From: Glebionis coronaria
Lineage: Eukaryota; Streptophyta; Magnoliopsida; Asterales; Asteraceae
Direction of reading: 5' to 3'
Length of the DNA: 64,000 nt
Assembly: GCA_025667525.1 (NCBI GenBank)
Contig: CM046876.1
Coordinates: 479,156,557 to 479,220,556 of the forward strand
This document shows, piece after piece, positions 1 to 11,056 of this stretch. Numbering within the stretch: position 1 is the stretch's first letter; each line of letters starts with the position of its first letter. Made by a program: the position numbers and the translations under genes. Below the pieces are notes generated by a model. It saw nothing but the letters and a program-made list of their open reading frames with translations, did not search any database and was not told the DNA's origin.

Positions 1-276
1 ACAAATCTTAACAATTAAATCTCTACGGATCGTAACCATACATGACATAACAATTAATTATGCAATTTAATCTAAAATTATCCCACATGTAATTTAGGGT
101 TTCAAAACAATTCACTTTTTTTATTAAAAATAGAGTAAAACCCTAATTTTTAAAAAACAAAACCCTAATTTTATGAAAAAACTAAAAAACATTTAGTTTT
201 AACTCAAAACAATTATAGTTAAAACAACTTAAGATTTTCGATAATTATAACATGTTAAAACGGCTCTCGATGCCAC
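1..276 (-). mobile_element. Element G: leader and PBS of a copia-like element
   Basis: This is AT-rich non-coding DNA next to the LTR at 277-1122. At 261-275 the minus strand reads TGGCATCGAGAGCCG. It resembles the usual plant initiator-Met tRNA primer site (TGGTATCAGAGCC), with mismatches, and lies one base from the LTR. That places the LTR as the 5' LTR of a minus-strand element whose body lies left of the window. No coding sequence is visible here. Confidence 0.5.
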
Positions 277-1122
277 TGAAGGTTTATTAGTATCATAACA
301 ATTATATAAAACCTTAACCTGAGATCAAAGCACATATAGCGGAAGCAATTTAACAAGATCATAATTAATAACACAATTATAATTAATAGAATTAGGGTTA
401 CATACCTTTACGCTAAAGCAATTCCACAAGACGAAGAACAAATCACCGATTTAGGTTAAACCGTATATACCAAGATATAGTCTAAAGTAAGACTATATTA
501 TGTTCTTGTACACACGTAATACAACGAGCTAACCGTGATTCTAGCACATAAAACTGAGCTACAACTCTTGTAATTAATCTACCCAACAACCCTAGAGAGG
601 GGTTAGGACTAGATTAAGTATACAATCGATCAACCAAGAAAACCAACCAAACACCCTTTGTGGTGTAGCCTTGCGATCGACCCAAAAGAGAAGGAAGGGA
701 GAAAGATTTATGTTGTGTTATTATGAGGGGATTAAGAGGCGTATTTATATGCCTCAATCCTTGTAGCCCAAGATAAATAAAAGACAACAAATTCCCCCCC
801 CCCCCTGGAGCCCATAATCGGCCACCTAAACACCCCTTGGGGTGTTCCGGAGTCTTCCAAACTTCTTCCCTTTTGTTTATGTATACTATATATTTATTTA
901 ACATTTGTTTTAACTTAACTATTAATTGTTTAACGATCGCTAAAGTTATATAGTTACTTGCTCGGTTAAATTAATAAATACATAAATATATTTATTAAAT
1001 AAATTAGTAAATACAGTAAATATATTTATTAATTATATTAACTCTTTACTATTGTGTGCAATCCCGTAATCTCGAGTTCGATCCTATCACACGACTATTA
1101 AATATAAGTCCATAAAATTACA
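277..1122 (-). repeat. Element G 5' LTR
   Basis: On the minus strand it begins TGTAATTTTATGG and ends CCTTCA, so it has TG..CA ends and is 846 bp long. A TATA-like box (GCATATAAATAC, minus) lies near 738-750. The block at about 390-560 and the end near 1060-1122 resemble the LTR at 4871-5564, so F and G are related families. A run of 12 C lies at 794-805. The primer site at the left end sets the orientation. Confidence 0.55.
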
Positions 1123-3055
1123 GAAATAAAAAAGGGGGAGATTGGCTTCCTACTTTATACCTGTAGTTAGGCACTGACTTCGACTACAGTGCTGTACAGA
1201 GTCAGGAGTTAGGGCAACACTCTAACCTTCAGGACAAGTAGTACTAAAGAAGGATGCCGGTGAACACAGAGATAGGAAAGCTGACTACCAAAGTCAAAGC
1301 AATAGAGAAGGGAAAAGATGAAGGGAAAGCGATCCTGGCAACCGCCCTGGAAGGGAAAGACTGCATTCCGAGAGCCTAAAGCAGGAGAGAGATAGGGAAG
1401 ATAGGCTCAAGAAGGGAGGCTAGTCCTAAATCAAGAGAAGGAGAGGGGGTGAAAGCAACCTTCCTAGTTTCACTATGTCAAATTGGAGATTCAAAGGGCG
1501 AGCACTGAAATGAGAAAGGCTTGTAGACTCGTGACGCTGAACGAGACATTCGAAAACGAAAGCGCACACTAGAAAGTGCTTCGAAAGGTGTCAGCAGGTG
1601 CGCGGAGCCGGAGCCCGGCATGTTAGCCCGCTGGGCCGAGTGTTCGCCCACTTCAGAGTCTTCGCCTTTAGATAACAAAAAGTGTCCGCCCCTTAGGTCG
1701 TCAAACTAAGACGAGAGTTTCGCCTTTTGAAGCGCCAGTCGCGTAGGGCGACCGGGCCAGGCCGAGTTGCTCCTCATCTGGGGGTTCATTTCATTCATTA
1801 TGAACTCAAAAAGGTCTTAAAAACTTCATAGAATTCAGGATCGGCCATTTCATTTGTGCTTGAGCAAAAAGAGTTCGCTACCTTTCTGCGTAAATCTTGT
1901 TTTCGGGGGAAAGGTTGGGTTCGTAAGCTGCAAGAAAGGAGAGAGAGGCACTCTTTTTGGAAGTCAGTGCTTGTATTTGGTCGTCCAGTTCTTCCTATGG
2001 ACTAAGGGGAGGTTTGGGGCATTCTTCACTCCTTCGCGACGCCTCTATGTACTATATAAGGGGCGGACTAAGGGCCCATTGGTTCTACCTTCTTTTCTTT
2101 GTCGGCGACAAGGGATCTCTCAACCGCATCCATAGCGAAATGGTTAAACATTTGAAGTTCTTTCCTTGGTCTTCATTCAGTGAAAGGAGTGAAGCTTTGG
2201 TTACCAGCGAACGCTTCCAAAGGCGACCAGCTTTCAAATTTGATTCCCTTCCCCTTTTGCCGGAGCAGGACACACATCAAAAATCGAAATGGCAAAAAAA
2301 GACCTCCTACACGCACGGGAACCAGAACAAAAGAAGGAGATAGGATCCACCTGCACGCCCGAAAGGAACCAAGACCAGCAGTTGCATTTGACCGAGTTGA
2401 AGCAGCAGATCCAAGCAATCCTGGGTTCCGTTGAACGTGTCACAGCTTCCTCCTATTTTTTTTGTAAAGACGAAGAAAGAAATTCTATTTTCTCTCCTAT
2501 TTACTACGGCCAGTTTGTGAATAAGTGATTGTCTGATAATGAGCAAGGAATATCCGTCTTTCTGCTAAAGAGGATGTATTGAACTCATAATTCATTAGAT
2601 ACTTTTTATGAATGTCAACTAAGTATCGTAAGTAAATTTCTCCCGGTTGTTCAATCATTTGATAACCAGAGTCATTCTTTGATAAATGATCACTATGAGT
2701 CAGACTCGCTTCGCTCTTTAAGCTCCCCCCCCCCCCCTTACTAGAAATATAACCTGGGGATTTCCCTGATCAGTATCAGGTGTCTTTACCCTGGAATAAA
2801 TCAGTACTATATTTAGACTATACACAGCTATGAGAGGTTAAAGGAAACACTAATCCTAGTAACATACAGCTGAGACCGGCATAGAATAGAGCTTCAAAGC
2901 GATCCTACTCCTCCCTGGGAAGCACTCTCTGCTATGATGAATATCTTTATAATACTCTATTCCTTGGGATTTACTAAAGTGCCATTACCCCATTCTAAAG
3001 AAGACTTCAGAATCCCCTCTAGTAACTAGAGACAGACATATGTTATTATCTCTAA
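1123..3055. other. Possible organelle-derived insert; no intact gene
   Basis: This block is richer in G+C than its flanks and has mixed purine/pyrimidine texture (such as the GGGCCGAG and GGGCGGACTAAGGGCCC stretches) typical of plant mitochondrial intergenic DNA. Overlapping open frames of 60-128 codons on both strands near 1850-2550 show no recognisable domain and look like chance. A 12-C run lies near 2727. The mitochondrial origin is inference from composition only; a diverged nuclear repeat is the alternative. Confidence 0.4.
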
Positions 3056-4277
3056 AGGTAATGCAATGATGCCTAAAAACGTTACTTGCATTTTTCGGTC
3101 TCGCTTTGTTTTGATTATGAAAATATGTAAAAACAAGCATTTACGAAAACAACGAAAAACGAATTCTTGAGTTCAAGTATTTTTCATTTTAACCATTATC
3201 ACTTAAGGTATGTACAAACAAGTACTCATCCTAATTAAGTGATCAAGGATTTAATCTTTTCTTAAAACTCACTTTTTATTAAGTGTGACAAGTTTTTATT
3301 AAACTTTCTTTTTAAGAAAATGCTTTATTAAATTAATTATTTGAAAATTTGAAAATTTAAAAATGGCATATTCTATCTTGGTTTAGAATATCCTTTCAGT
3401 ATATTTTAATCCCCAGATTCGAACCAATCCATTAAAAGACAAAAAGTAGCGGAGTTTACTCTGGCGGTTCTTTAGTAGCTATAGCGGTTCCTTATCGATA
3501 AGGAACCGCGGGCTCCAATAAGGAACCGCGGGCAGATATAGCCGATGGAAGTTTGTCTTATAAATGGTGGATCATTCTTAGACTTTCTCCTCACCTCTTT
3601 TACACATACATTTCCAGATTCTTTCATACTTCTTAAATCACTCAAATCCTTGATCATTTGTTTGATTACTACTTGTTTAGAAGTGAATCTTTCTCCTCTC
3701 ATCTCTTCCTCTCAAAGTGCAAAGAGAAGAACACTCTCGTCCTTGAAGTGTTGTGTCTACCTCAAATATCCATTGAAGATCCAAACTTATTTATTCATTG
3801 TTGTGTCATTGTTGTGAAGATACAAGTAGTTGTGCATGTATTAAGGTTAATACTTGGTCCTTAAAGTATATTGGTGTAGATTGGTCCTAGCCAAGATTAG
3901 GGCTCGACTTTTAACTTAGAGTCAAAAATTGGATAAGCGACGTTGTGTACGGTTTCTCCACCTTAAGGAGCTTGTTGATTAGTGAACTCTCGAGTAAGGA
4001 GTACTCGAGGAGTGGAGTAGGAACGAGGAGTGAGCTTCTTTGTCAAACCACTATAAATCCTTGGCGTTTGGTTTGATCTATCCTTCCCTAATCTATTTAC
4101 AATCATTATTCTTTATACTTGTGATTATTAGTTTAGTTGCACTATACCTTGTTCATATTGTGTATAAGAAGGTTTTACATAAATACTCAAGCCTAAGTTT
4201 TTGAAAAGGATTTTTAAAAACCAATCTTTAACAAGTAAATTTAAGAAACTATTCAACCCCCCCTTCTAGATTCTACA
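3056..4277 (+). repeat. Lone A-family LTR (plus strand)
   Basis: It matches the reverse complement of the LTR at 22293-23899. Both start with a GTTAATGC/GGTAATGC block followed by ATGCCTAAAAAC and end TTCAACCCCCCCTTCTAG..TTCTACA. It is 1,222 bp against 1,607 bp; most of the difference is one 75-bp repeat here where the other LTR has three. A TATA box (CTTATAAATG) lies at 3557-3566. No body adjoins it and no matching 5-bp flank is visible (TCTAA left, CCTTT right), so it is a solo or truncated LTR rather than a clean recent insertion. Confidence 0.75.
3464..3529 (+). promoter_or_regulatory. Four-half-site palindromic array, copy 1
   Basis: Half-sites GCGGTTCYTTA start at 3464 and 3484, and their reverse complement TAAGGAACCGC starts at 3499 and 3519. 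The inner pair makes a perfect 26-bp palindrome (3484-3509) centred on ATCGAT. The array ends 30 bp upstream of the TATA box of this LTR. The same arrangement with near-identical spacing recurs at 23445, 25390 and 26771. A paired binding site for a dimeric regulator, or a hairpin, are both possible. Confidence 0.75.
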
Positions 4278-4870
4278 CCTTTCAATCTATAAAATAATCG
4301 AAAGCAACAAATGATTGAAAAGGGATAATAAAACAAAAAACCTGATGCGTAGCAAGCAACCAATATTAAGAAATTGATTCTTGAAGATCAACCCGGAAGG
4401 TAAAGCCGATTCACAAAATCAGAAAACCCAAAAAACAGATCTAAAACCCTAACCACAAACATGATAATATCATATTTATCAAAGCAGCAAGCCACAAAAC
4501 CAAAAGGGATAAATCAAACCTTTATTCAAAAGATTCAAACACCCACAATTGAAGCTTGATTCAAATGGACCGAGTGGCTCTTGATACGAATTTTTTAGGA
4601 TTGGGGCTGCTAACCATAGGCATAACATCAGCAAATCAAACACCATGGCAGCAATCAGGACAATATCAGAACATGAGAACCAAAAATCATAAGGCGATGT
4701 TTGGGAGCACAAAAAGTTGCTGGTCATTTTATTATCAAAGCTCCAAATACAAATGTACAGATACATCATGTTTTATTGGAGTACAAACCGACTAACAAAG
4801 AAACCTAAAACTTAAGATACTAACAAAAATTATAAACTGCCCTTACTTACAAAATTACCAAAGTACCCTT
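4278..4870. other. Unassigned non-coding stretch
   Basis: I see no recognisable gene. A minus-strand frame of 96 codons (4479-4769) has no domain and is probably chance. Near 4575-4590 the minus strand reads GTATCAAGAGCC, distantly like a Met-tRNA primer site. The LTR of element F might therefore reach further left than annotated. Confidence 0.3.
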
Positions 4871-5564
4871 AGGAGGTATAAGTCAAAACAACTAACATAA
4901 TAACACATTCATAATTAATCGATTAAGGTTATGTACCTTTTGCAATGTAATTCCAACGAACAAGAACAAATCTCCAATTTAAGGTTTATGAGGATCAATG
5001 ATTAACCTCTTACCGTTTTGTTAATCGATCCAAGATATAATCTATAGTGAGATTATATTGCATTCTTGTACACACGTATAATAACGAGTTAACCGTAATA
5101 CTAGTACGTATAAAACGAGCAATACGCAAAGTGGAAAAAAACAAACAGATACCCTTAGGGATTCAGTCGATCGTAAAAGAGAGAGGAGAGAAAGATGTAT
5201 GGGATGAAAAACTATGAGAAATCTCATGGTTATTTATAGTGGTATAAAACTTAAGGCTCAAGTTTAGTAATTAGGATTTAGGAAAGAAAAAGTTTCCTTT
5301 TTCCTTTCCCCTCCCCCATCCGATCGGAACACCCCTTCTAGGGTGTTTCCAGAACCTTCTTTCCTCTTCTATTTTTATCCACATTAATCGTTATGTTCTT
5401 AACTGTTAAAACTTAATGACCATTAAATGTTTTAAGCTCGTTTTAATTAATAAACATATAAAATATATTTATTAGTAAATTAACTCTTTACGTATTGTGT
5501 GTAATCCCGTAATCTCGAGTTCAATCCTAACACATGACTATTAATTTAACTCCATAAACTTACA
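4871..5564 (-). repeat. Element F 3' LTR (copia)
   Basis: The minus-strand start TGTAAGTTTATGG follows a purine tract (CAAGTGGGAGC) at 5565-5575, and a copia RNase H fragment lies upstream at 6371. These mark the 3' LTR of a minus-strand copia element. A TATA box (ACTATAAATAACC, minus) lies near 5228-5241. Its sequence resembles LTR G. The left boundary is not fixed by a terminal CA or a target-site repeat and is approximate. Confidence 0.55.
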
Positions 5565-6370
5565 GCTCCCACTTGGACATATTTTAATAGTGTGATCACA
5601 TCGGTTAACGTCTAGTTACACTCCGATGCCTCTAGTACAACTTGAGTAAGGTCTCCTGGATAAAACCTTATTAATGATTCATCATTACTATTATCCTTTC
5701 ATTTCTAATACAATGTTAATAAGGATATGGATCTTAGTCATTCCTTAATTAACTATTCTATTTCTCATTTATCTGATTAAACAAGATTACCAAAACTTCT
5801 AAACATAGTTTAGAATGACTTTAGGTGCGGCCACACAAACGTCTTACTAATCCCACGAGGGGCCCAACTGTATTAAATTCCAAAATGAATTTGGAAGAAA
5901 CAAATCCATATTGAATACAAGCAAAACTTATGAATTACAACACTTTTGAAAATAACCCTTATGACCACTAGTTATGTATAGCTTTAAATTATTTCACAAA
6001 AATGCACTAGATCCACGACAGTTTCCTGGTATCTCAGGTTTGAGGATAACTATTTATGATTTATATGATGACTAAGATCCATAAAGTATAATCATATAGT
6101 TGGGATAAGTCTTATATTCAATTCATTGAATATCATCTAAATTTGATATGTAAACACATCAATATACAATCAAGTATATTCTATCATAATTTAGATTTGT
6201 CTTAATTTAATAATACTCCCATATTATTAATCGACAATGGACATTCAGAATAATTTAATATTCCATAGATTAAAACATGTAAAATAGGATACAAAATTAA
6301 ATAACAATAATAAACATAACCAATACTTTATTTCATCAAATAATAATGTCTAACATCATTTATCCAAATA
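5565..6370 (-). mobile_element. Element F 3' non-coding region with polypurine tract
   Basis: It lies between the RNase H stop codon and the 3' LTR. It starts with the polypurine tract (5565-5575, pyrimidine on the plus strand), the usual primer of plus-strand DNA synthesis. The rest is AT-rich and shows no open frame worth calling. Confidence 0.5.
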
Positions 6371-6613
6371 CTAATCACAAATTTGCATGAAATCACTAGC
6401 TAAATGAAGCCCAATTCCATTGGCATGTTCAATGACATTTCCTCTAGGCAAAGCCTTAGTAAAAGTATCATCTAAGTTATTATCTGTGTGAACTTTTATT
6501 AATTTGATTTCATCAGCCTCTACTTGTTCTCGAACATAGTGATATCTACGTTTAAAGTGTCTAGCTCCCCTCATGACTTTAGTGATTTTAGGTCCATGTT
6601 CTCGAAAAAAAGT
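6371..6613 (-). pseudogene. Copia RNase H, C-terminal fragment (element F)
   Basis: The open frame ends at 6371 and carries the end of a Ty1/copia RNase H: RRYHYVREQVE, then KVHTDNNLDDTFTKALP. These correspond to the family's R-YH-VRE and the final T-D-N-L-D-FTKALP block. The rest of pol is missing upstream. Reading back, the similarity stops around 6605-6613, where the terminus of a Tat LTR begins. That fits element E having inserted into this copia gene. The fragment is too short to be functional. Confidence 0.75.
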
Positions 6614-7180
6614 TGGATGGACCTAGTTGAACCCGAATTAGGCTTAATTCGGGGTCTTGTGGGTTCTGGCTCTTACACCAAGTAAATCTTGTTTAAGGAC
6701 CCTGCACACTAAGAAAAACACCGTTAGGCTTACCGTGTGCGCTTGTCCCACGATTAGACTCCGACGTGAGAGTAAGTAATCGGTTTGAGTATATGTGAGG
6801 GCTTAGAGTATCGTGTGTATCGTACCTTTGTGGAGCCTTGGGGGTTCTTTTTATACCCTAGAGAGTCCTGGCTAGGCTCTCCTACTCTTGCAGCCTAATG
6901 TAGAGATAATGACACATAATAGCTTGATCTTTATCGCATAACCAACGTAAGTGTGTATCTCTTATCCTTAGGAGAATATAACTATAAGATAGATTATATT
7001 ATATCTTTATCTTGTCGCGCTACGAGGAGGTCTTGACTAAGTAACCATTCGCCATGCGCCAATAGTTTATTGGTCCTCCTGGGCCTTGCGTATGCTGCAC
7101 AACGGCAATCCATACCCAATGGATACGGGTAGTACCCATAAGCCAGGTTATCGAACCCGAATAGGGACTATGCGTCATCA
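6614..7180 (-). repeat. Element E (Tat) 3' LTR
   Basis: On the minus strand it begins TGATGACGCATAG directly after a purine tract and ends near GGTCCATCCA, giving TG..CA ends and about 567 bp. A TATA box (GGGTATAAAAAG, minus) lies near 6848-6860. The right edge is well supported. The left edge is inferred from loss of copia similarity plus a CA end. Confidence 0.6.
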
Positions 7181-7193
7181 TGTCCCCTCAGTC
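7181..7193 (-). other. Polypurine tract of element E
   Basis: GACTGAGGGGACA on the minus strand lies immediately upstream of the LTR start TGATGACG, as expected for plus-strand priming. It fixes the right edge of the 3' LTR. Confidence 0.6.
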
Positions 7194-7452
7194 TAGTGGT
7201 TGCAGGTTCTGACCGCGGCTACTATACTATTAACCTGCCAAGTGGTCTATCGTAGCGTTCAAAAAGAGATATACCCTAGAAGTTTCAAATTGTCCGCCAA
7301 GGGCTCATACATCCCCCCTTTTCGCCTAACCACTCGCAAATCAAAAAAAGCGTCTGCCACGTCACTCCATCCCTTAACCTTCCACCGTTTGATAAGTGTA
7401 GTGGAAGACACGTGGCACAAATCCGAAGTAGTGTAACGGTAAACCGAGTGCC

Positions 7453-7462
7453 CATATATATC
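7453..7462 (+). promoter_or_regulatory. TATA box for the antisense ORF of element E
   Basis: CATATATATC lies about 140 bp upstream of the ATG at 7598 and is followed by a CT-rich leader. It is on the strand opposite to pol, so the extra ORF appears to have its own promoter just inside the 3' LTR. Assigned by position and sequence only. Confidence 0.5.
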
Positions 7463-7597
7463 ACCGACGTGTTTCGACTGCTCAGTTTCAGCAGTTAAAA
7501 ACTTCCATTGTCAAGTTTATTATTTATCCACCATTCGAAGCAAGATACGCCTAAGGTAATCTCCGACAAATCTTTTATTGCGCCATTATATACCACC

Positions 7598-7963
7598 ATG
7601 GTTAGGAAATTATCCGAGATCACGTCCACTATGACTATCGAGGAGTTAGATCGGTTTACGTCGGACTACTACATCCCTGATTACTTGCACCCCGAAGTAC
7701 CAAACCCTCACCGCAATATTAGGCAGGCGCCTAAGGACAAAATAGGGATGTACACCAGGTTCTTCGACTATGCTAACCATCAAATCCCTATGTCACGCTT
7801 CCTTATTAGTGTCCTTACACATTACGAGATCCATGTATCTCAATTACACTGTATTGGGGCAGCAAAAATATCCAACTTTGAGGTTAAATGTCGTACCCTA
7901 TACATAGAACCAACTATGAACCTCTTCCGTGTTTTCTACCAACGCCTTCTGTCGAATGGATGA
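7598..7963 (+). CDS. PF04195-like N-terminal segment
   Basis: There are 121 codons from a good-context ATG. Recognisable blocks are KIGMYTRFFDYANHQIPMS, then FLISVLTHYEIHVSQL and IGAAKISNFEV. They match the pattern of plant 'putative gypsy-type transposon' proteins (G-YTRFF-A----P-S-FL---L-YY-IH-SQL---GAAK--HFE). The reading frame is lost at 7961-7963 (TGA), where relatives continue into a W-S--KR block, so a small indel or substitution ended it. Role unknown. Confidence 0.7.
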   Translation: MVRKLSEITSTMTIEELDRFTSDYYIPDYLHPEVPNPHRNIRQAPKDKIGMYTRFFDYANHQIPMSRFLISVLTHYEIHVSQLHCIGAAKISNFEVKCRTLYIEPTMNLFRVFYQRLLSNG

Positions 7964-8286
7964 GTGTCGTTTGCTAAGCGAAGGGGTGGTATAAAATGCT
8001 ACGTAGAGAAGGTGGACTCATTAAGGAACTAGAATGACTCCTTCTTCTGGATTGACAACGCCGCCTACCCATTCCAATACCAATTCTTGACCTCTGGAAT
8101 GTTGAGGAAAGACCCAATGCCTGGCCCCACCACGTATAGCGCCGCATATGCTGATATACTAAACAACAATCGCATTCCCATTCAGGCCTATCCTGAGGCC
8201 CTGTTTTACATATTGGGACTGAGTCGCGCAATCATATGTGGTGGACACGAAGTCCCATACTTCCGTGATCCCCGTGGCCAGGGTTA
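7964..8286 (+). pseudogene. Rest of the PF04195-like domain, frame-disrupted
   Basis: Similarity to the family continues in changing frames (SFFWIDNAAYPF, then GMLRKDPMPGPTTYSAAYAD), with a stop near 8030. The last 66 codons (8087-8286) are open and end at GLSRAIICGGHEVPYFRD. A GTTAGT donor-like site at 8283 and an acceptor TTGATGCAG at 8372-8380 suggest a short intron joining this to the next segment. Confidence 0.5.
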
Positions 8287-8382
8287 GTGATCTCCTCAAC
8301 GTTCTTTATAACATTTTGTAAGTATTTTCCCTTTGAACTATCTAACAAAATTCTTTGCTTGGCAACAATACTTGATGCAGTG

Positions 8383-8880
8383 ATGGACATTCTTGACCAT
8401 GTTCGTGAGAGCTTCACCGAGGATCTCATCGTGTATCCGCACCCTCTGAGGGAGAATGAAGAGTCATTACGAGTTCGCGCTAAAAAGAATACCATGGAGC
8501 TTGACATTGGAGATGCGGCAGCTGGCCATGCGCAGGAGGATATGGTCGTGGGGCAACAAAAACAACAGCCACAGATACAACAACAACCACCGCACCAAGA
8601 GGAAAGACCTTCTTTGTCAGAGTTCAACTTTTCTGAGAATGCTGAGATTTGCGCCGAGCAATTTGAGAAGGAAGAGGAAGCGGCTACTAGTCTATCTCAA
8701 AAGAGGCAAAGGAGCTCCCGTACCACCTCTCGAAAGTCTGCACGGACAGAGGGCGGGCCATCCACCGCAACCACCATGGGTCCTCTAGAAGAGACCCTCA
8801 TAGGGCATCCTTCTGGGGAGGACACCGATGACAACTTCGATGGGATTCCCCACAAACCCCACCTGCTAGCGTCAAGCTAA
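8383..8880 (+). CDS. Low-complexity charged segment of the antisense ORF
   Basis: There are 165 codons after a plausible splice acceptor, starting MDILDHVRES. The segment is rich in Gln (QQKQQPQIQQQPP), Glu, Ser and Arg, with basic clusters (KRQRSSRTTSRKSAR) that could act as a nuclear localisation signal. The middle part of relatives of this family is similarly disordered and basic. It ends in TAA at 8878. Confidence 0.45.
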   Translation: MDILDHVRESFTEDLIVYPHPLRENEESLRVRAKKNTMELDIGDAAAGHAQEDMVVGQQKQQPQIQQQPPHQEERPSLSEFNFSENAEICAEQFEKEEEAATSLSQKRQRSSRTTSRKSARTEGGPSTATTMGPLEETLIGHPSGEDTDDNFDGIPHKPHLLASS

Positions 8881-8932
8881 GGTAAATTTTTGTGAAGCAT
8901 ACCTCCCTTATGCAACTAGTCAGTCCTCTCTT

Positions 8933-9039
<107 letters not shown>

Positions 9040-9199
9040 CTAATATTTTTAAATCTATTCTATAGTGTTGACCAGGAGATCCTAATGTTCGCAAATATTG
9101 GCGCGGCTTCCCCCCAAAGGACACATCTGCCACAGGGGAAGCGCGCATATGGAGGATCCTATATTTGGCCCATAGTGGAATCTCCCATGGTCTTCTGAC

Positions 9200-9610
9200 T
9201 TGACCAATGCTTTCGACTGTGATAGCTTTCTCGACAACATTGTGCCTCCCGGACGGGTAAGTGTGCTTCATGGATACAGCGATGCTGCTCTTGCTGATGA
9301 GGTGAGTTTTGTAGCGTCACAAAACGTGACTTCGTTGTCCCGAGTGAGAAGAAGGTTCATTGAGTTGTCCGCTCAAGTTAAGGATTCTAAAGAAAAACTT
9401 GACAAAGCCAGCGAAGAAAAATCCAATGCCCTACATGGTCTGCAAGAAAAAATCGTTGAGGAGGTTGAGAGAGGCAAGCAAGATGCTGCCATAATCTATT
9501 TGTTGACTGAGGAGAGAAACAGTCTTGCCGCCTCCCTAGCAGATGAGCGCTCCCAACTGAACCAACTAAGAGCTTCTAATGAAGATGCAATGAAGTCCTT
9601 CGAGGTGTAA
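9200..9610 (+). CDS. Coiled-coil segment of the antisense ORF
   Basis: About 136 codons are open, reading DSFLDNIVPPGRVSVLHG near the start (relatives have a D----L-PPG block here). A long alpha-helical, Glu/Lys/Ser-rich stretch follows (SAQVKDSKEKLDKASEEK, then LAASLADERSQLNQLRASN) with heptad-like leucines. It ends at TAA (9608); the next segment resumes about 10 bases later, so one substitution or small indel separates them. The likely role is multimerisation. Confidence 0.55.
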   Translation: MTNAFDCDSFLDNIVPPGRVSVLHGYSDAALADEVSFVASQNVTSLSRVRRRFIELSAQVKDSKEKLDKASEEKSNALHGLQEKIVEEVERGKQDAAIIYLLTEERNSLAASLADERSQLNQLRASNEDAMKSFEV

Positions 9611-9619
9611 AGAGATCAG

Positions 9620-9955
9620 GTGTTTGATGTGGTGGATTCGTTGGGTGTGCGAGTGAAGGATAGTATGGGGTATCTTGCAGGCCCACTGAAGTGCCTAAGT
9701 GTTGAGTATGACGAAGACCTGTACCCACGGCTTATGCGTGAGGTGGCAGAGAAGCGTTGGTTGGTGCGTCGTGGCTTACGTATGGCGACGATGGGTGCTC
9801 TAGAGGATCAGACTCTGCGGGCCACCTTTGCCCAGTCCATCATAGCTGCAATCAATGTAGGCACCTCTATAGGTTTGGAGAAGGCCCGTAATGCTGACTT
9901 GCTGAAGGCAGATCTGAAGGATATATCTTTTTACGATCCTTCTACAAAGCCATAG
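9620..9955 (+). CDS. Conserved C-terminal domain of the antisense ORF
   Basis: There are 111 codons with the block EDLYPRLMREVAEKRWLV, then RRGLRMATMGALEDQTLRA. Relatives in this family have a similar D-YP--L--IA-RRW-LS-GLRL pattern followed by a GxAI---I--G-Q-GL--G---G block; here it reads AAINVGTSIGLEKAR. It stops at TAG (9953), where relatives read on. Confidence 0.6.
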   Translation: MFDVVDSLGVRVKDSMGYLAGPLKCLSVEYDEDLYPRLMREVAEKRWLVRRGLRMATMGALEDQTLRATFAQSIIAAINVGTSIGLEKARNADLLKADLKDISFYDPSTKP

Positions 9956-9967
9956 ACAACCAAACCT

Positions 9968-10372
9968 ATGGAAAAGATGAAGGTATCTTCTATTCCTTCC
10001 TTTGGCTTAGGTAGCGAAGATGTGGAGCTCCCCCTAGAGTCTGTAATGGAGGCATTAACTTTAGCCAGCAACAAGATTGAGGGCGCGAAGACCCAGGTAG
10101 ATTATCACCTAAAGCCCTCCCCGGAGCAGCTCACAGTCCCGGTATTTTCTCACACTCGTGATGCGGACAACCCCTTCCATATTGCGAAGGAGGTCCCTTT
10201 ATCTGAGGTGCTCCCAGCGCACGCCAGCCGTGCTGCAGCCAAGAGAGCCGCCCTGGGGCTTGAGGCATCTTCCTCTGCTGGCGCTTCCCACCTTGCTGTT
10301 GTGGTCCCCGTGCTTCTCGCGCCCTTTCTAGAGAGGGACGCGCGGATTCTTGATCAGATGGAGAAAATATGA
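9968..10372 (+). CDS. C-terminal tail of the antisense ORF
   Basis: There are 134 codons after the stop at 9953. A block of the form PSPEQLTVPVFSHTRDAD matches the family's P--EQL--P-------NV pattern, followed by PLSEVLPAHASRAAAKRAA. The frame ends at TGA 10370-10372. It is probably the true C-terminus of the original protein. Confidence 0.5.
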   Translation: MEKMKVSSIPSFGLGSEDVELPLESVMEALTLASNKIEGAKTQVDYHLKPSPEQLTVPVFSHTRDADNPFHIAKEVPLSEVLPAHASRAAAKRAALGLEASSSAGASHLAVVVPVLLAPFLERDARILDQMEKI

Positions 10373-11056
10373 AGAAGCATTGGGAATCCGCCCATCGCCC
10401 GCTTGTCTTGAAGCTGAAGAAGTCTTATTCTGATTCTGATCTTTTATCGAACATATCATGTAATATTTGAACAATTTGTTACTTAATATTTTTATGTGCG
10501 TGTGTTCGCACTTCTTATGTAATAACTTTAACATTTTGTGTATATATCTTAGCTTTTACTCCGTGCTCAAAGTTTGTAACGCGGTATAGTTTGATTTATG
10601 AACTTAGTGTAATTGCATGAATGGTCCCTATCGGTGAGGAAAACTCATTACGTGCGGTATACCGCTACTACCATAGGGACGGCCAGGGGAGACTGGCCTG
10701 TTGTTAGGTGTGCACAAGTGTGTCTTCATTCAGAGCAACATGATTCTGCTGGTTGTAAAAAACTTGCTACGATATCATGAATAACAAGGGGCCTAACAAG
10801 GATACATGATCCGTGGTTGATGGGGTTACATCCCTCTTACACGACAAGTTTAATTAGTAGGTTAGACCCTTTCCTCGTATTTATCCTGGAAACGTTGTAT
10901 ACGCGTACGCTAGTAGGCATGAAGTCATTTATACAAATTATATATATAAAATGTTTGGTAATGTGTCGTGGAACTAGCTAGGGACCACAAATTTTATTAA
11001 TACTTGCAAGATTTTGAGGACATAATAATGAAATAAAAAAGAAAACAATACATGTG
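10373..11056. other. Convergent 3' region between the antisense ORF and pol
   Basis: This 684-bp stretch lies between the plus-strand extra ORF and the minus-strand pol end, so it holds both 3' untranslated regions. I see no coding sequence. Short AT-rich stretches could carry poly(A) signals. Confidence 0.5.

Noticed and set aside
1854..2546. Several overlapping frames of 60-128 codons
   Set aside because: They overlap on both strands and none has a recognisable motif; chance frames in a GC-richer block.
4479..4769. 96-codon hydrophobic minus-strand frame
   Set aside because: No domain or conserved context; the Met-tRNA-like site nearby is too weak to build an element on.
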